From: Laccaria trichodermophora
Taxonomy: Eukaryota > Basidiomycota > Agaricomycetes > Agaricales > Hydnangiaceae
Length of the DNA: 64,000 bases
Direction: 5' to 3'
Assembly: GCA_018417955.1 (NCBI GenBank)
Contig: JACTVC010000010.1
Span: 322,763-386,762, forward strand
Shown here piece by piece: positions 36,803 to 46,924 of this stretch. Numbering within the stretch: position 1 is the stretch's first letter; every line of letters starts with the position of its first letter. The notes below the pieces were generated by a model. That model was not told the origin of the DNA and ran no database searches. It saw only the letters and a list, made by a program, of their open reading frames with translations. The position numbers and the translations under genes were made by a program.

Positions 36803-39800
36803 TGGCTTCCCACCGCCCCTTACGATTCATCTGCGTCATGAAGGCACCCACAGGGGTGGTTTGCAACCACAGGTTTCACAATCGATCAGGTCTCACTCAG
36901 CATATCCGGTCTAACCACCGCAAATTCACACCTGCTCCCCCACTGGACCCAGACCTACCACTGCCAATCAATGACTTCGATGCAGACACACCCAACATTG
37001 GTGATCTTGATGAAGATGGTCCACAACATGAAGCCAAGATCGTCAAACATCCAATCTTAGATGGTATGTCAAATATTTTCACTTGGAACTCATCATAATA
37101 TTAACACAATTGATCCAGGGACGCCATGTAATAAGGATGGTGTCGACCTGCCGCCAGGCACTCTGCTTGTCAAGTGCCCTACCGACACAACCAACTACTC
37201 ACTGTACAAGGATCGTGCCGATTTCGAACTCACCAACTTTCTCTTCACCAAAAACCAGATGCCTGGATCCCAAATCGACGAACTCCTCGACATCTGGGCT
37301 GCGAAGTCGGAGGATCCTCCCTTCACAGACCATAAAGACCTCTACCACACAATCGATTCGACAGCTGTCGGTGATGCTCCATGGAGTTCTTTCTCTGTGA
37401 CATACTCAGGTCCACAACTGGAAGAAGGCAAAGAAGTGCCTCCCTGGATGCTCGCCGAATATTAAGTCTGGCATCGCGATCCCCGTACTGTACTCCACCA
37501 ACAGCTTGCGAATACGGATTTTGATGGCAGAATTCACTATGCACCTTTCCAAGAGACAGATGCAAATGGAAAGAGGCGTTGGTCAGACCTCATGTCAGCT
37601 AATTGGGCATGGAAACAAGCAGTACATTATCAGCCAATCATTTTATTGACACTGACGTGTTGACATCTGTTCGATTAGGATATTATAGCTGAGGACCCAG
37701 AGATGCATGGAGCCATGCTCGTTCCTGTCGTCCTTGGAAGTGATAAAACCACGGTGTCCGTTGCAACGGGGCAAACAGAATACTACCCTCTTTACACCTC
37801 TAACAGAAACATTCACAACAGTGTTCGCCGCGCACACAAAAATGCCCTCATGGTGATTGGTTTTCTTGCTATACCCAAAAGTAAGTCTAGGCTTTGAAAC
37901 CCTTTCATACCATCGAATTAGCATTGTATCATTGAAGTAGCTTTGTTAACTTGAATTTCTTTCTCTGATAGCTGACCATGAATATGCAGACGACAATGGC
38001 TTTCAAAGATTTCGTCATCAACTTTTCCATTCATCTCTCGCTGCCATCCTCCAGCCGCTCAAACCAGGAATGTCAAAGCCTGAGATTGTGCTTTGTCCCG
38101 ATGGGCATTACCGCTGTGCAATACACTCTATCAGACCCTACATAGCTGATTATCCGGAACAAGTTCTTCTTGCCTGTGTTGTCCAAGACTGGTGTCCATG
38201 GTAATTCTTACTTTATGACTCATTGCGCTGACTTAACTGATAAGACTCTGACATAGATGTACTGCTCTACCACAAGATCTCGATGGAAAGGCGGGGCTGC
38301 GATCCAATGAACATCGAGACGCCTTGTGTGATCTCCTATCCCTGAAGACACTTTGGTCCGATTATGGCTATGTCGGAGATGTTACGGTGTGTACTCAAGA
38401 TCCCTCAGTTTGAACCACCTTTAACCAACGTTTACTACTAGCCGTTCACTGCCGACTTTCCAAGAGCCGACATCCATGAACTCCTCACATTGGACCTCCT
38501 TCATCAGGTCATCAAAGGGACATTCAAAGACCATCTCGTTACATGGGTCAGCAAATATCTGGTCATTGTCCATGGAAAGTCAGGAGTGGTGGCAATAATG
38601 GCCGATATTGATTGTCGGTATGTTAATTTGCTTAATACATTTGATACTTGTTAATATTTCTTGCAGGATTGCAGCCATTCCTTCATTTCCTGGCCTTCGT
38701 CGTTTTCCTGAAGGGCGAGGCTTCAAGCAATGAACGGGCAATGATTCAAAAGCCCTTATGAAGGTATGTTTCGTCTTGTCTCAGGTGACCCCCTGTTTAA
38801 CACAGCTTTTCGTGCATAGGTTTACCTGCCAGCCATTGTCGGGCATGTTCCACCACAAATGGTGCAGGCTCTTGCCGCCTTCCTGGACTTTTGTTATCTC
38901 GTCCGCCAATCTGTTCATACAGAGACCACCCTGCACGACATCGACGAAGCTCTAGTGCAATTCCATGAACATCGCCAGATCTTTGAGAAGGTAGGGGTTC
39001 ATCCAGAAGGCTTGTTGCTGCCACGCCAGCACTCACTCGTTCACTACAAGACAGTCATTCAGCTCTTCAGATCTCCAAATGGTCTCTGCTCGTCGATCAC
39101 AGAATCCAAACACATCAAGGCTGTCAAAGAACCATGGTGGCGCTCCAGTCATTACAAGGCGCTCAGACAGATGCTCCTTACCAATCAACGCCTTGACAAA
39201 CTCGCCGCCTCCAAGGTTGACTTCATCGCTCGCGGAATGTTGTCAGGCCCTCTTCCAGCTCTCGGTGTGGTGTTGGAGGCTGTCGAAGATGAAGATGGTG
39301 ATGAGGATGATGTGGTTGCTGGACCATGAGTAATGGCAGAGGTTTTTCTTGCTTGCACCCCAGGTACGCTCCTTTCCATTCCGTTATCAATTTCATACTG
39401 AATAATCTATCTGCCTTAGCCCATGGTTATCCCAGTTGGGCTCATGAAATATCACAGCATCTCAGCCTTCTGCAGTCGCCAACTTTCCAACACCTTATCC
39501 AAACCTTTCTTTTTGACCAACTCTATCCTGATAATCCCATCCCTGGCTCAGAACAGCTGCTTAATCTACTTCCTACATTCGATGGCTGCATCAAGGTCTT
39601 CCACTCTGCTGTTGCTGAATTCTTCACACCTAGTGATCCAGCTGGTGTCAGCGGTATGCATCGTGAACGGATACGAGCCACACCCTCCTGGCGAGGTGAA
39701 GGGCCACGTCACAACTGCCTTTTCGCAACAAACGATCCCAACGTCAAAGGGATGCTCGGGCTCCACGCAGCTCGCGCCATTCTGTTCTTCTCCTTCAAGT

Positions 39801-40090
39801 TCAACCATGTTCTTTATCCATGTGCACTCGTCCAGTGGTTTTCGCTTGTGGGCGAGGAACCATGCAAGGAGACAGGGATGTGGATGGTCGAGTGTGACTG
39901 GGAGGAAGATGGAACACAAAGTATGGGTGTCATTCATGTTGACAGCATCCTCCGTGGGGCTCATCTCATTCCTGTTTACGGAGAGGAGTTTGTTCCTCGT
40001 CATATCAATTTTTCCAACTCTTTAGATTACTACGCTGCATACTATGTAAATAAATTCGCAGACCATCATTCTCATGAAATCGCATTTTAA
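36803..40090 (+). pseudogene. Plavaka transposase (two in-frame stops)
   Basis: It starts MASHRPLRFICVMKAP with an N-terminal zinc-finger-like region (CNHRFHNRSGLTQHIRSNH). The conserved Plavaka core follows: VPVVLGSDKTTVSVATGQTE, YYPLYTSNRNIHNSVRRAH, CPDGHYRCAIHSIRPYIADY, WCPWCTALPQDLDG, FPRADIHELLTLDLLHQVIK and SITESKHIKAVKEPWWRSS, then a C-terminal part to 40090. Plavaka transposases catalyse DDE-type cut-and-paste transposition of CACTA-like elements in basidiomycetes. In-frame stops at 37463-37465 (TAA, after MLAEY) and 38731-38733 (TGA, after RGFKQ) interrupt otherwise conserved stretches, so this copy cannot make a full enzyme. Several introns are present. Confidence 0.82.
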
Positions 40091-40167
40091 TTTAACTGTG
40101 CTTAGTTACATGAAATGATCATCTCATAAATGGAACAGGAAGCAAGATGAATTTGAGCTGCTAATTA

Positions 40168-40689
40168 CTAGAAATCTGTATTAACCTGAAGGAGTGTGCT
40201 AAGTGTCCCAGACATGCCCCCTGCCATCTCTGTCATCTTGGCCCCAGCAAAAATCATAGACTCCCTTAAGAACTTTGCCTCCACCACCAGGCTGTCATAG
40301 TCTTGAGCAAGCTTGATGCCATCATTGCATGACTCCTGATGAGCTGCATGTGAGTGCTTGAGCTCAGCCTGATGAGCTGCATGCGAGCTCTCGAGCTCAT
40401 CGTGTAGATCATTGCATGTCTCCTGATGAGCCGCATGCAAGCGCTCAAGCTCAGCATGTAGGTAGGCACAGTTGGTGCACATGTCATCGGTTTCATCAGC
40501 TTTGATGGTTTCTTCGGCTTCAACTTCAATGGCTGGGTTGGATGGGATAGCTTGGGATACCCCATCCTGTATGAGGTCGTACCACTGTTGGGAATTAATT
40601 TGAGAGTCAAGGATGCCGTTTGTGCAAAAGTCACTGGACAACAAGAGAGGATCAGATAATGAACAGGCACTATAGTGTAGTATACTCAT
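40168..40689 (-). CDS. Plavaka-internal coiled-coil ORF
   Basis: An uninterrupted frame of 173 residues starts at 40689. Its middle is a coiled coil built from near-tandem units (AAHQETCND, SSHAAHQAELKHSHAAHQ) encoded by a roughly 30-bp DNA repeat at about 40330-40450. Its place inside the transposon ends makes it part of the element. Function is unknown, and it may simply be an open stretch. Confidence 0.4.
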   Translation of the reverse strand: MSILHYSACSLSDPLLLSSDFCTNGILDSQINSQQWYDLIQDGVSQAIPSNPAIEVEAEETIKADETDDMCTNCAYLHAELERLHAAHQETCNDLHDELESSHAAHQAELKHSHAAHQESCNDGIKLAQDYDSLVVEAKFLRESMIFAGAKMTEMAGGMSGTLSTLLQVNTDF

Positions 40690-41730
40690 GAGGTTGTCTT
40701 CAAGGAAGCCTTCAGAGCACTCTTCCGAGCTGCACGCTTGCGCTGTGGACTTAGGAAGACCTCAGCTTGTTTCTCAGCCACATGGATCGCCTTTGTCGTG
40801 GCTCATGATGTCAGCTTTTTGGACAATCTGCCTCATTTGGAAGGGGCTGGGGGTGAAATGTTCAAACTCTGAGTAGTATCGCGGAGGGAGGGGCGCGCGC
40901 TTGAGGTCGGCTGGTGCATCGATATGACTGCTGCAAAGAAATATTGCATGGATAAATAAAACCAAACTTCAGACGAATCATCGTTTCAGTAACTTGCTGG
41001 GCGTGTATGATGTCATACGCTGCAACAAGTCCCAAATTTAAGGCCCTGAGGGTGCAAAGACGTCATGCACTGCCATGTCACCCAATTTTATTCACGCTTA
41101 CATATCTTCATTAGGTGGGGGTGGAACACAATTATGTATGGTAAACACAAATGAGCTGTGCACAACTTCCTTGATTGTGTGAATTGTGCATAACCTACTA
41201 TACTAATTCAAGCAGATTGATGCTGTGAAGCGTTCACTCTGAACTTCTCGCATAGCTGAAGCCAAGAGGGAAGGAGGAGGCAAGAATGGGTGGATCTGGG
41301 ATCAACACCCATAAGTGAGCAGTGAGCAGTTACAAGATACTCAGCTGGCCCAACATGATTATGCATACTGTAGGAAGTACAGATATACAAAGCACTACAT
41401 GTAGTGCAAGAGGATGGCAAGACTGCTGACAAGATGGTGGTTCAAGACAAAAGATCAATATATTATGTAAGATATCCAAATCTAGCTATATACCACTGTT
41501 TGACTATGGCCTCTGGGCATTCCCTTCCAATCCTATATCACAGACGTGTTCTTGCACTTACAACTTATGAACTTGGCTGACTTGATGTTTGGCTTGAATC
41601 CAACTTGAATCACTTATATTTTCAAATGAAAATGTGGCTATGCATCAAAGTGCTGAAGTGATTCAAGTCAGTTCTCAAGTCATTTCAAGCTACCTAAGCC
41701 CCATAAGTAATTTGTAGTTTTCCTGATGTG

Positions 41731-42087
41731 ACGGGGAGGGGAATGTGAATGCGAGTGAGAGCATGAGTGTGAGGGGGACTGCACATGACCCTGTTTGGAT
41801 GGAGATGAGGATGAGCCCATTCTGGAGCCTCTCCTGTCCCGGTCTCGCACTGGGGACATGGCAGGCTATGGCATCATGCTGCAATGGCAATGTTATTAGT
41901 GGCATGGTTATCAGTGGCATGGAGTGGCAATGGCACAGTTGTTGTTGATAGTGGCATGGCGAGGTGTCAGATTTAGATGTTATGGCATTGTTTTGCAGGT
42001 ATGGCATGATGGCAAGGCATGGTGGATGGCGAGAGATGGCAAGGCATGGCAGACGTGGAGGAAAGAGGGTAGTGAAGGGGGAAAAAG
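41731..42087 (-). pseudogene. Fragment of the retrotransposon between the two insertions
   Basis: This 357-bp piece of the DIRS element is isolated between the Plavaka end (41728) and the 2.2-kb element (42088). It stays open in the minus frame that continues the gag-like ORF when the insertion is removed. It is built of degenerate GGCATGG/ATGGCA-type repeats, giving a His/Pro/Leu-rich protein. It is better read as a low-complexity part of the gag-to-RT region than as a gene. Confidence 0.5.
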
Positions 42088-44289
42088 CATCAGGAAAAAT
42101 CCCAAATCCAAATTTCAAGTAATTATCTCCCAGTTACTTCTAATCTCTATAACCAGGAGATAAGATACCTAATCACCAACTAATTTGAGGAAACCACGAT
42201 AAAACTTGGTAGAGAGTCATAATTTGTTGTCTATTACCAAGGGTTCTTTGTAGTCCCTCATAATTTCAGATAATACTCATATTTTGTTGTGTATTACCAA
42301 GGGTCCTTCCTCAGTCCCTCATAATTTCAGATAACATAGAATTCTCATAGGTCATGCCATTTAATTCCAGAAAATTTTACTGTTATTACATAGAGGGTAC
42401 TAATAGTAGAAAAGGAGTGTTCTCCTTGCCCTTTCTCAACAACCAAATGATAACCCTCATCCCAACACTCCAAGTTGTCCAACCCCCACATGACATCTCT
42501 CCTAGCTTGAATCCAAAGAGAGGTTGTCATGGTGTCGGACAACAAGACGTGTGAGAAGTTGACAAACGTGATCGTGTGGCTGCCCATTGACAGCTTGGCC
42601 AGTTGGAGGTGGGTAGTTTCGTTAGATGTGGTGTATGAAGGAGACAAATAAAAAAGACCTACCTGGGGGAATCTACCTTGGCACAAGGTCCACAATGCTG
42701 AGTCAGAGATTTCCTTGGTTATTCTCCATTTGACAGTGGATGGTTGACCTTTGATGGTGTCACCTCGAAAGACTCTGAATCGGTTCATCCATTCTAAAGT
42801 TCGGGTCGCGCCAGCGAGAGCACAGATACAAGAGGTCTTCGTCGTGTAAAGTACAAGGTATGGGCCATTTGGCAATGACGATTTGCTGCAGGTGCACGTG
42901 AGTGGGAACGTTGAGCTAAAAAAGAAGGCTGCCCATAAAGTTGCTGGTGGGTAGAGGCAGGCTAAGTTGCTGTGAACGTGACAATTGGTTGACAATGAAG
43001 AAGTGGTTGAATGAGAAATGTTCCAAGTCGATTAAAACTCCGATTTGCCACGTGATTGTGTGTTTACTTCCCACGGAAAGCTGAACCATAATGCATCATA
43101 ATGGTTTGCTCTTTCTTCCCTTTCCTCCCTCATCCTCGTTCATTGAACTCAGACCCCGTTTTCGGTGTGTTGTGTTGGTCCTGCCTCACACTCACAACCT
43201 CCTTTGACTCTAGACCACCTTCCTCATTAATGCTGCACTGAATGACTGGAATGTGCACTCAAACGACGACTAGCCCATTGTTTGGGCCCCAAGTAGGTTT
43301 CTTCATTGTCAAATCATTCGTTTCTATTGACAAACACTGCATTTTAGATCCTAACCTTTTCACTGCCTCCCGCTCCCACCATGCTAGCTAACAGCAGCCG
43401 ATGCCTACAACGATAACGACAACGACAACGTGGATACAATGTCATCAGCGCCTCGCAGGTGATGTCGTTTGGGCCGTAGAGTATGTTTTTTATGATTGTG
43501 TTCTTATGACTACTAACAATAACTTTCATTCTTTTGTTATTAGGGTCGATGTCACCCGACTGCCAGCTATAACCCTCGCCGCTTCCTGTGTTCTACACCG
43601 CCGCTGTGAGCATCTGCTCGCAACAACTAATGCCAATGCCAGCGAATGTCAATGCCAACGAATGACACATAGGCAAGGACAACCAACATCAGGGCAACGA
43701 AGAGTGGGCAAGAGAGCGGAATGGGGGGGTAACGAACCCAATTCAGGGAGACGACAAATGAGTAGTGGGGACAACAACACTTTGCTACAAACGCAAGATG
43801 GTGAGCCATTTTTCTTTTCATAGGTTATTTTATTTTCGTTGGACGTGTGTTCGTCTTCCTTCATCCAGGTACCTTACTCCATATACTTTCTTACTTTATG
43901 TTCCTCGCACTCTATATATACTTCCATCCTGTAGACATTTCTAGTACCATAAGCTTTTCTTAATCAATCTTATTGTTGGGCCTTCAAATCAGTGGTGTAC
44001 CAATCCTAAGACAATTCTCAGTACCCGAAAAATGGCTAAAATCCCCCCCTAACTGGACTTAACCTTGGTTTAACCACAACATAACTTCATCTCAGATGCA
44101 AATAACCTCTACTCACCCATTGGTAACTTCAAAGTAATTTCAGGTAAGAGTTAGGAACCGTATTCATACAGGGTAATTCAACGTAATTTGCTAAGAGGTA
44201 TAATTTGACCTAATCTATGGAAATTTGAGGTTATTTCACCAAATATCTCGCTTATTAGGGAAAATTTGGAGTTGGGGTTTTCCCTGATG
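42088..44289. mobile_element. Non-autonomous 2.2-kb element with CATCAGG ends
   Basis: The left end (CATCAGGAAAAATCCCAAAT) and right end are inverted and similar for about 30 bp, and both flanks are AG (42086-42087 and 44290-44291). The outermost CATCAGG is shared with the Plavaka element next door, so it probably belongs to the same CACTA-like group. No transposase is encoded. Two open frames (minus 42345-42995 and plus 43401-43823) have no recognised motif. It cuts the gag-like ORF of the retrotransposon. Confidence 0.7.
42216..42335 (+). repeat. Tandem duplication of a 60-bp unit
   Basis: Two adjacent units share TATTACCAAGGGT and AGTCCCTCATAATTTCAGA with few changes. It lies near the left end of the 2.2-kb element and may be a subterminal repeat. 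Confidence 0.7.
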
Positions 44290-44291
44290 AG

Positions 44292-45211
44292 GGTGGGTAG
44301 CAGTCAGCATGTGTTGGGAAAAACTTGGGGAGAAGGAGGGGGAGAACTGACCTTTTTGATGGAATCCAACCTGACCATGTCCCGCACTCTCTGCTGAGGA
44401 GTGTTTGGTTTATAGGCGCGATGTTAAAACCTGTGCCTCTCAATAGCTCGTCATGCCACAGTCTCCTGGCTTTGGCTTGGTATACAATGAGCACCTTCTC
44501 GCCATAGGGCTGTGAGCGTATTGGTTCAAGCTCGAGGTTGAAGTAGAAATGTGCGAACGGCTGGATATGCTTCTGGGGCCAGTCACAGAAGCCCATGTAC
44601 CGAATTAGTGTGTTCTTCGCTATGTTCATCTGTGTCCAGGTGAGGTTGGCATCTGGGACGACGTTCTGGGATTCCTTGATAGATGCAATGGGCTTGAGTG
44701 TGACTAAGTCGTTGACCTTGGTGATGCCATATGCATCATCCGACTGGGCCTTGCTGGTGTCCTGCGCCTCAGCACATCCTTCGTCAGTAAAGTACCACAG
44801 CTTGACATAGCTGAAAGACTTCAACTTCCCAATGGCAAACTGTGATGGATGAGCCATGACGTGGTTGGTAATTATCTTGCCCTTGTCGAAGTCGTTGATT
44901 TTGGGCCATTTCTTCTCTTGCTCTTTCTTTTCCTCATCCTTTAGACATTGGGCTTCCTCTTGGCATCTTGTCTCTTCTTCTGTCACCAGCCTGGCTTGCT
45001 CCTGGTGCTCTTCTAGTTCTGTCTGTACTTGCTGGTTCCAGGCTTCGACCTTGAGCTTGTGTGTTTGGTTCCAAGCGGTGGTTAGCTGTTGGATAGCCTG
45101 ATTGTTGGTTACCTGGCCATTGTTGGACAGGATTTGCCTGACAGCAGCGTATCCTGCTCCTGCGAAATCCGGGCATGGGACATTTGTCGGGTCCTGAAGA
45201 ATTTGCGGCAT
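44292..45211 (-). CDS. Gag-like ORF1 of the DIRS element (3' truncated by insertion)
   Basis: The frame starts MPQILQDPTNVPCPDFAGAG at 45211. A Glu/Gln/Lys-rich coiled coil follows (EEHQEQARLVTEEETRCQEE, KDEEKKEQEKKWPKIN). A conserved globular part has HPSQFAIGKLKSFSYVKLWY and FTDEGCAEAQD, then LTWTQMNIAKNTLIRYMGF and WHDELLRGTGFNIAPINQ. This arrangement is widespread in mushroom genomes next to RT and recombinase genes and is the probable nucleocapsid-like ORF. The frame runs into the 2.2-kb element at 44289; the last residues of the open frame are element sequence. Confidence 0.65.
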
Positions 45212-45269
45212 GGGGATGTGTAGTAGGGAATGTTAGTGTATGTAGTTCTAAAGGAGTGTAGTAGGCAAT

Positions 45270-45890
45270 GAAAAAGCAGGAAAAGAGCTAATACTGTACC
45301 ATTTCGACTGAGTGTTCAGGTCATGCATCACAAATAATTTTGAACTGAACACTTATGGTACTCATCACAGGTCACACCGGCTAGTGAACACCTGGTAAAA
45401 TGAGCATAATAAATGAGTTTTTTTAGCCCCAAGTATGTTTTTAAACAAAAACAGCATTCTATGACAATTGTATCATCTCAGCAACATCTCAGTAGTCCTC
45501 CCAGTCATCCCATTTTCCCCTGCCTGTGTAAGCCTTACATGCACACTTCGTTGGTACTTGACAATGACCTCAGCCCAGTATTGGCTCAGGAATGTTGACG
45601 GAAATTTCATTTTCGCCTTCCATGGTTACAAAAAGGTCCTCATCACTTCCCAACCTCCCAAAATTTCCATGAACACTTCAATTTTTTGTGATCACTTTCA
45701 CGGTTGTCACACATACACATGTCACACGTCACACCCCATGAACACTCGGTCGAAATGGTACAGTAAACTCTTTCTGCATGTCGAACGAGGTGGTGGTAAG
45801 AAGAGAAAACGGCATGTGCCGCACCACTTGTTTGCGCAAAGACCCTATTCTAATGTTTCACTTGTTCCTCGCTTCACTAGCGAATCTCAA
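45270..45890 (-). repeat. A1 split direct repeat, carrying the MITE
   Basis: It matches A2 (28508-28656) along its full 149 bp when the MITE is excised. It marks the 5' end of the retrotransposon on the HD side. Confidence 0.85.
45294..45763. mobile_element. 470-bp Tc1/mariner-type MITE
   Basis: The ends are 25-bp inverted repeats with one mismatch (left CTGTACCATTTCGACTGAGT). TA is duplicated on both sides (45292-45293 and 45764-45765). The A2 repeat shows the same site without the insertion and with a single TA, so both boundaries and the target duplication are proved within the window. There is no coding capacity. Confidence 0.92.
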
Positions 45891-46483
45891 CCTGCATCCA
45901 GTTTACTTGTTCCGGAAATGGGTAAGTGTGACATCTCAGATGCGGTTCAAACAAGACCAAATATACCCGATACGTTAGTAAGGGTCTTTCACCTCCAAAC
46001 CCAATAAGGAAAAAAAATCTCAATTTTGGTCTTGTTTGGTCTCCCCCTGTGACTTACCCCAGCTCTTCGTGTAATCCTCAGTATGTTGGTTTGTAACCGC
46101 GAGACGACCTGCGAGGAGCGAACCGCTTTGCGGTTCGGCGACGAGCAGGGAGGGTGACTTAGTGGAAGGTTTTGTTCATAAGTAGCAGAGCTTAGACTGA
46201 GTGATATTGTCGGGAGCTGAATCAGTGCCAAATCAGTGCTTTGCAAGCAATTGGCAAGCAAGGTGACTGCTGGTGACTGCCGCCACAGGTAATTGTCAGC
46301 CTCTTGTAGAACGTATGAATTGATTAAATGTCACGTCGAGAGTTAATACAGATCCGTCGTCAAATTGCAGTTCCATGCACGACTAAAAACGACGAAAAAC
46401 TACGAATGATGCTTGGAGGCAACTTGGAGGTCAAGAAAATCGGGTATCGGGTTTTGCGCCCGAAGGCGCGCTATGTGGTTATA

Positions 46484-46524
46484 TTTTCAAAAAATCGTTG
46501 TGCAATCCATTATGCAAACGACTG
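46484..46524 (-). repeat. Right terminal inverted repeat of the outer element
   Basis: Reverse-complement partner of 27994-28036, followed by TA. It is 400 bp from the HD2 stop codon and closes the transposon nest. Confidence 0.75.
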
Positions 46525-46526
46525 TA

Positions 46527-46924
46527 AATTTGGCCCAATTTGCAGCTGCTTCCCACCCTCCTCGAGACCAAGGCCTTGAGCATCCATATGACTATCCTAG
46601 TATGCTGAGTCAGTTTTGTGTCTATTTAACATAGTCACTCGCAACTTGCAAGTTGTTTTCGAACTTTGGCGAAGGCCAAAGTGTGAAACGGCAAACACGA
46701 TAGACCAATATTCAATATTCAATGGCCAATCAGTCCGAGATTGATTGCCCTTCACGCAGTTGGCCGTTTTAGCTGAACCCGGTCATGACATTCTGACAAC
46801 CACTGTGTCGCAGTACAGTTCGCAGACATGCTTATTGTTCAAAAATACTTAGACATGCAATTGGTAGAAGTACAGTGCAGATTAGAAAATACATATGGAA
46901 GTTATAATGATCATGCATAAGCTT
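46527..46924. other. Intergenic, 3' side of HD2
   Basis: This 398-bp gap lies between the transposon nest and the HD2 stop codon. It is AT-rich near HD2 and shows no gene or recognisable repeat. Confidence 0.4.

Larger units (their letters stand above)
33910..41728 (+). mobile_element. Plavaka (CACTA-like) DNA transposon, 7.8 kb
   Basis: The two ends share an inverted 16-bp sequence, CATCAGGAAAACTACA, and an inner CTTAGGTAGCTT block. Each end is followed internally by many CAAGTG/CACTTG-type subterminal repeats (33930-34110 and 41560-41690), as in CACTA-like elements. Both flanks are TG (33908-33909 and 41729-41730), consistent with a 2-bp target duplication. Inside are a Plavaka transposase on the plus strand and two minus-strand reading frames. 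Removing the element with one TG rejoins the interrupted gag/RT region of the host retrotransposon, which supports the boundaries. Confidence 0.8.
28187..45890 (-). mobile_element. DIRS/Ngaro-type tyrosine-recombinase retrotransposon, broken by later insertions
   Basis: Read on the minus strand, the order is A1 repeat (45890-45270), gag-like ORF (45211 down), RT-RNase H (33909 down), tyrosine recombinase (30363 down), then B1, A2 and B2 repeats to 28187. This is the split-direct-repeat layout of Ngaro-like DIRS elements. After removing three later insertions (42088-44289, 33910-41728, 45294-45763) the parental element would be about 7.2 kb. No target duplication is expected for recombinase-driven integration and none is seen. 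Coding regions contain frame breaks and changed catalytic residues, so it is defective. Confidence 0.8.
27994..46524. mobile_element. Outer Tc1/mariner-type inverted ends enclosing the transposon nest
   Basis: A 43-bp sequence at 27994-28036 recurs inverted at 46484-46524, with a single 2-bp gap and no other difference. Both ends begin CAGTCGTTTGCATAATGG and are flanked by TA (27992-27993 and 46525-46526), the target duplication of Tc1/mariner elements. After removing the retrotransposon inside (28187-45890), about 820 bp remain, with no transposase reading frame, so this would be a non-autonomous element. Alternatively the two ends belong to two separate copies in opposite orientation. Part of the interior (about 28040-28090 and 45912-45965) is also similar in inverted sense, which keeps that option open. 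Confidence 0.55.

Noticed and set aside
44292..45211. Host gene encoding a coiled-coil protein
   Set aside because: It lies inside the retrotransposon between A1 and the RT region and has the gag-like pattern found next to such elements.
27992..46526. CRISPR-like or prophage-like array because of many repeats
   Set aside because: This is a eukaryotic genome; the repeats are transposon ends, split direct repeats and short tandem units, not regularly spaced spacers.
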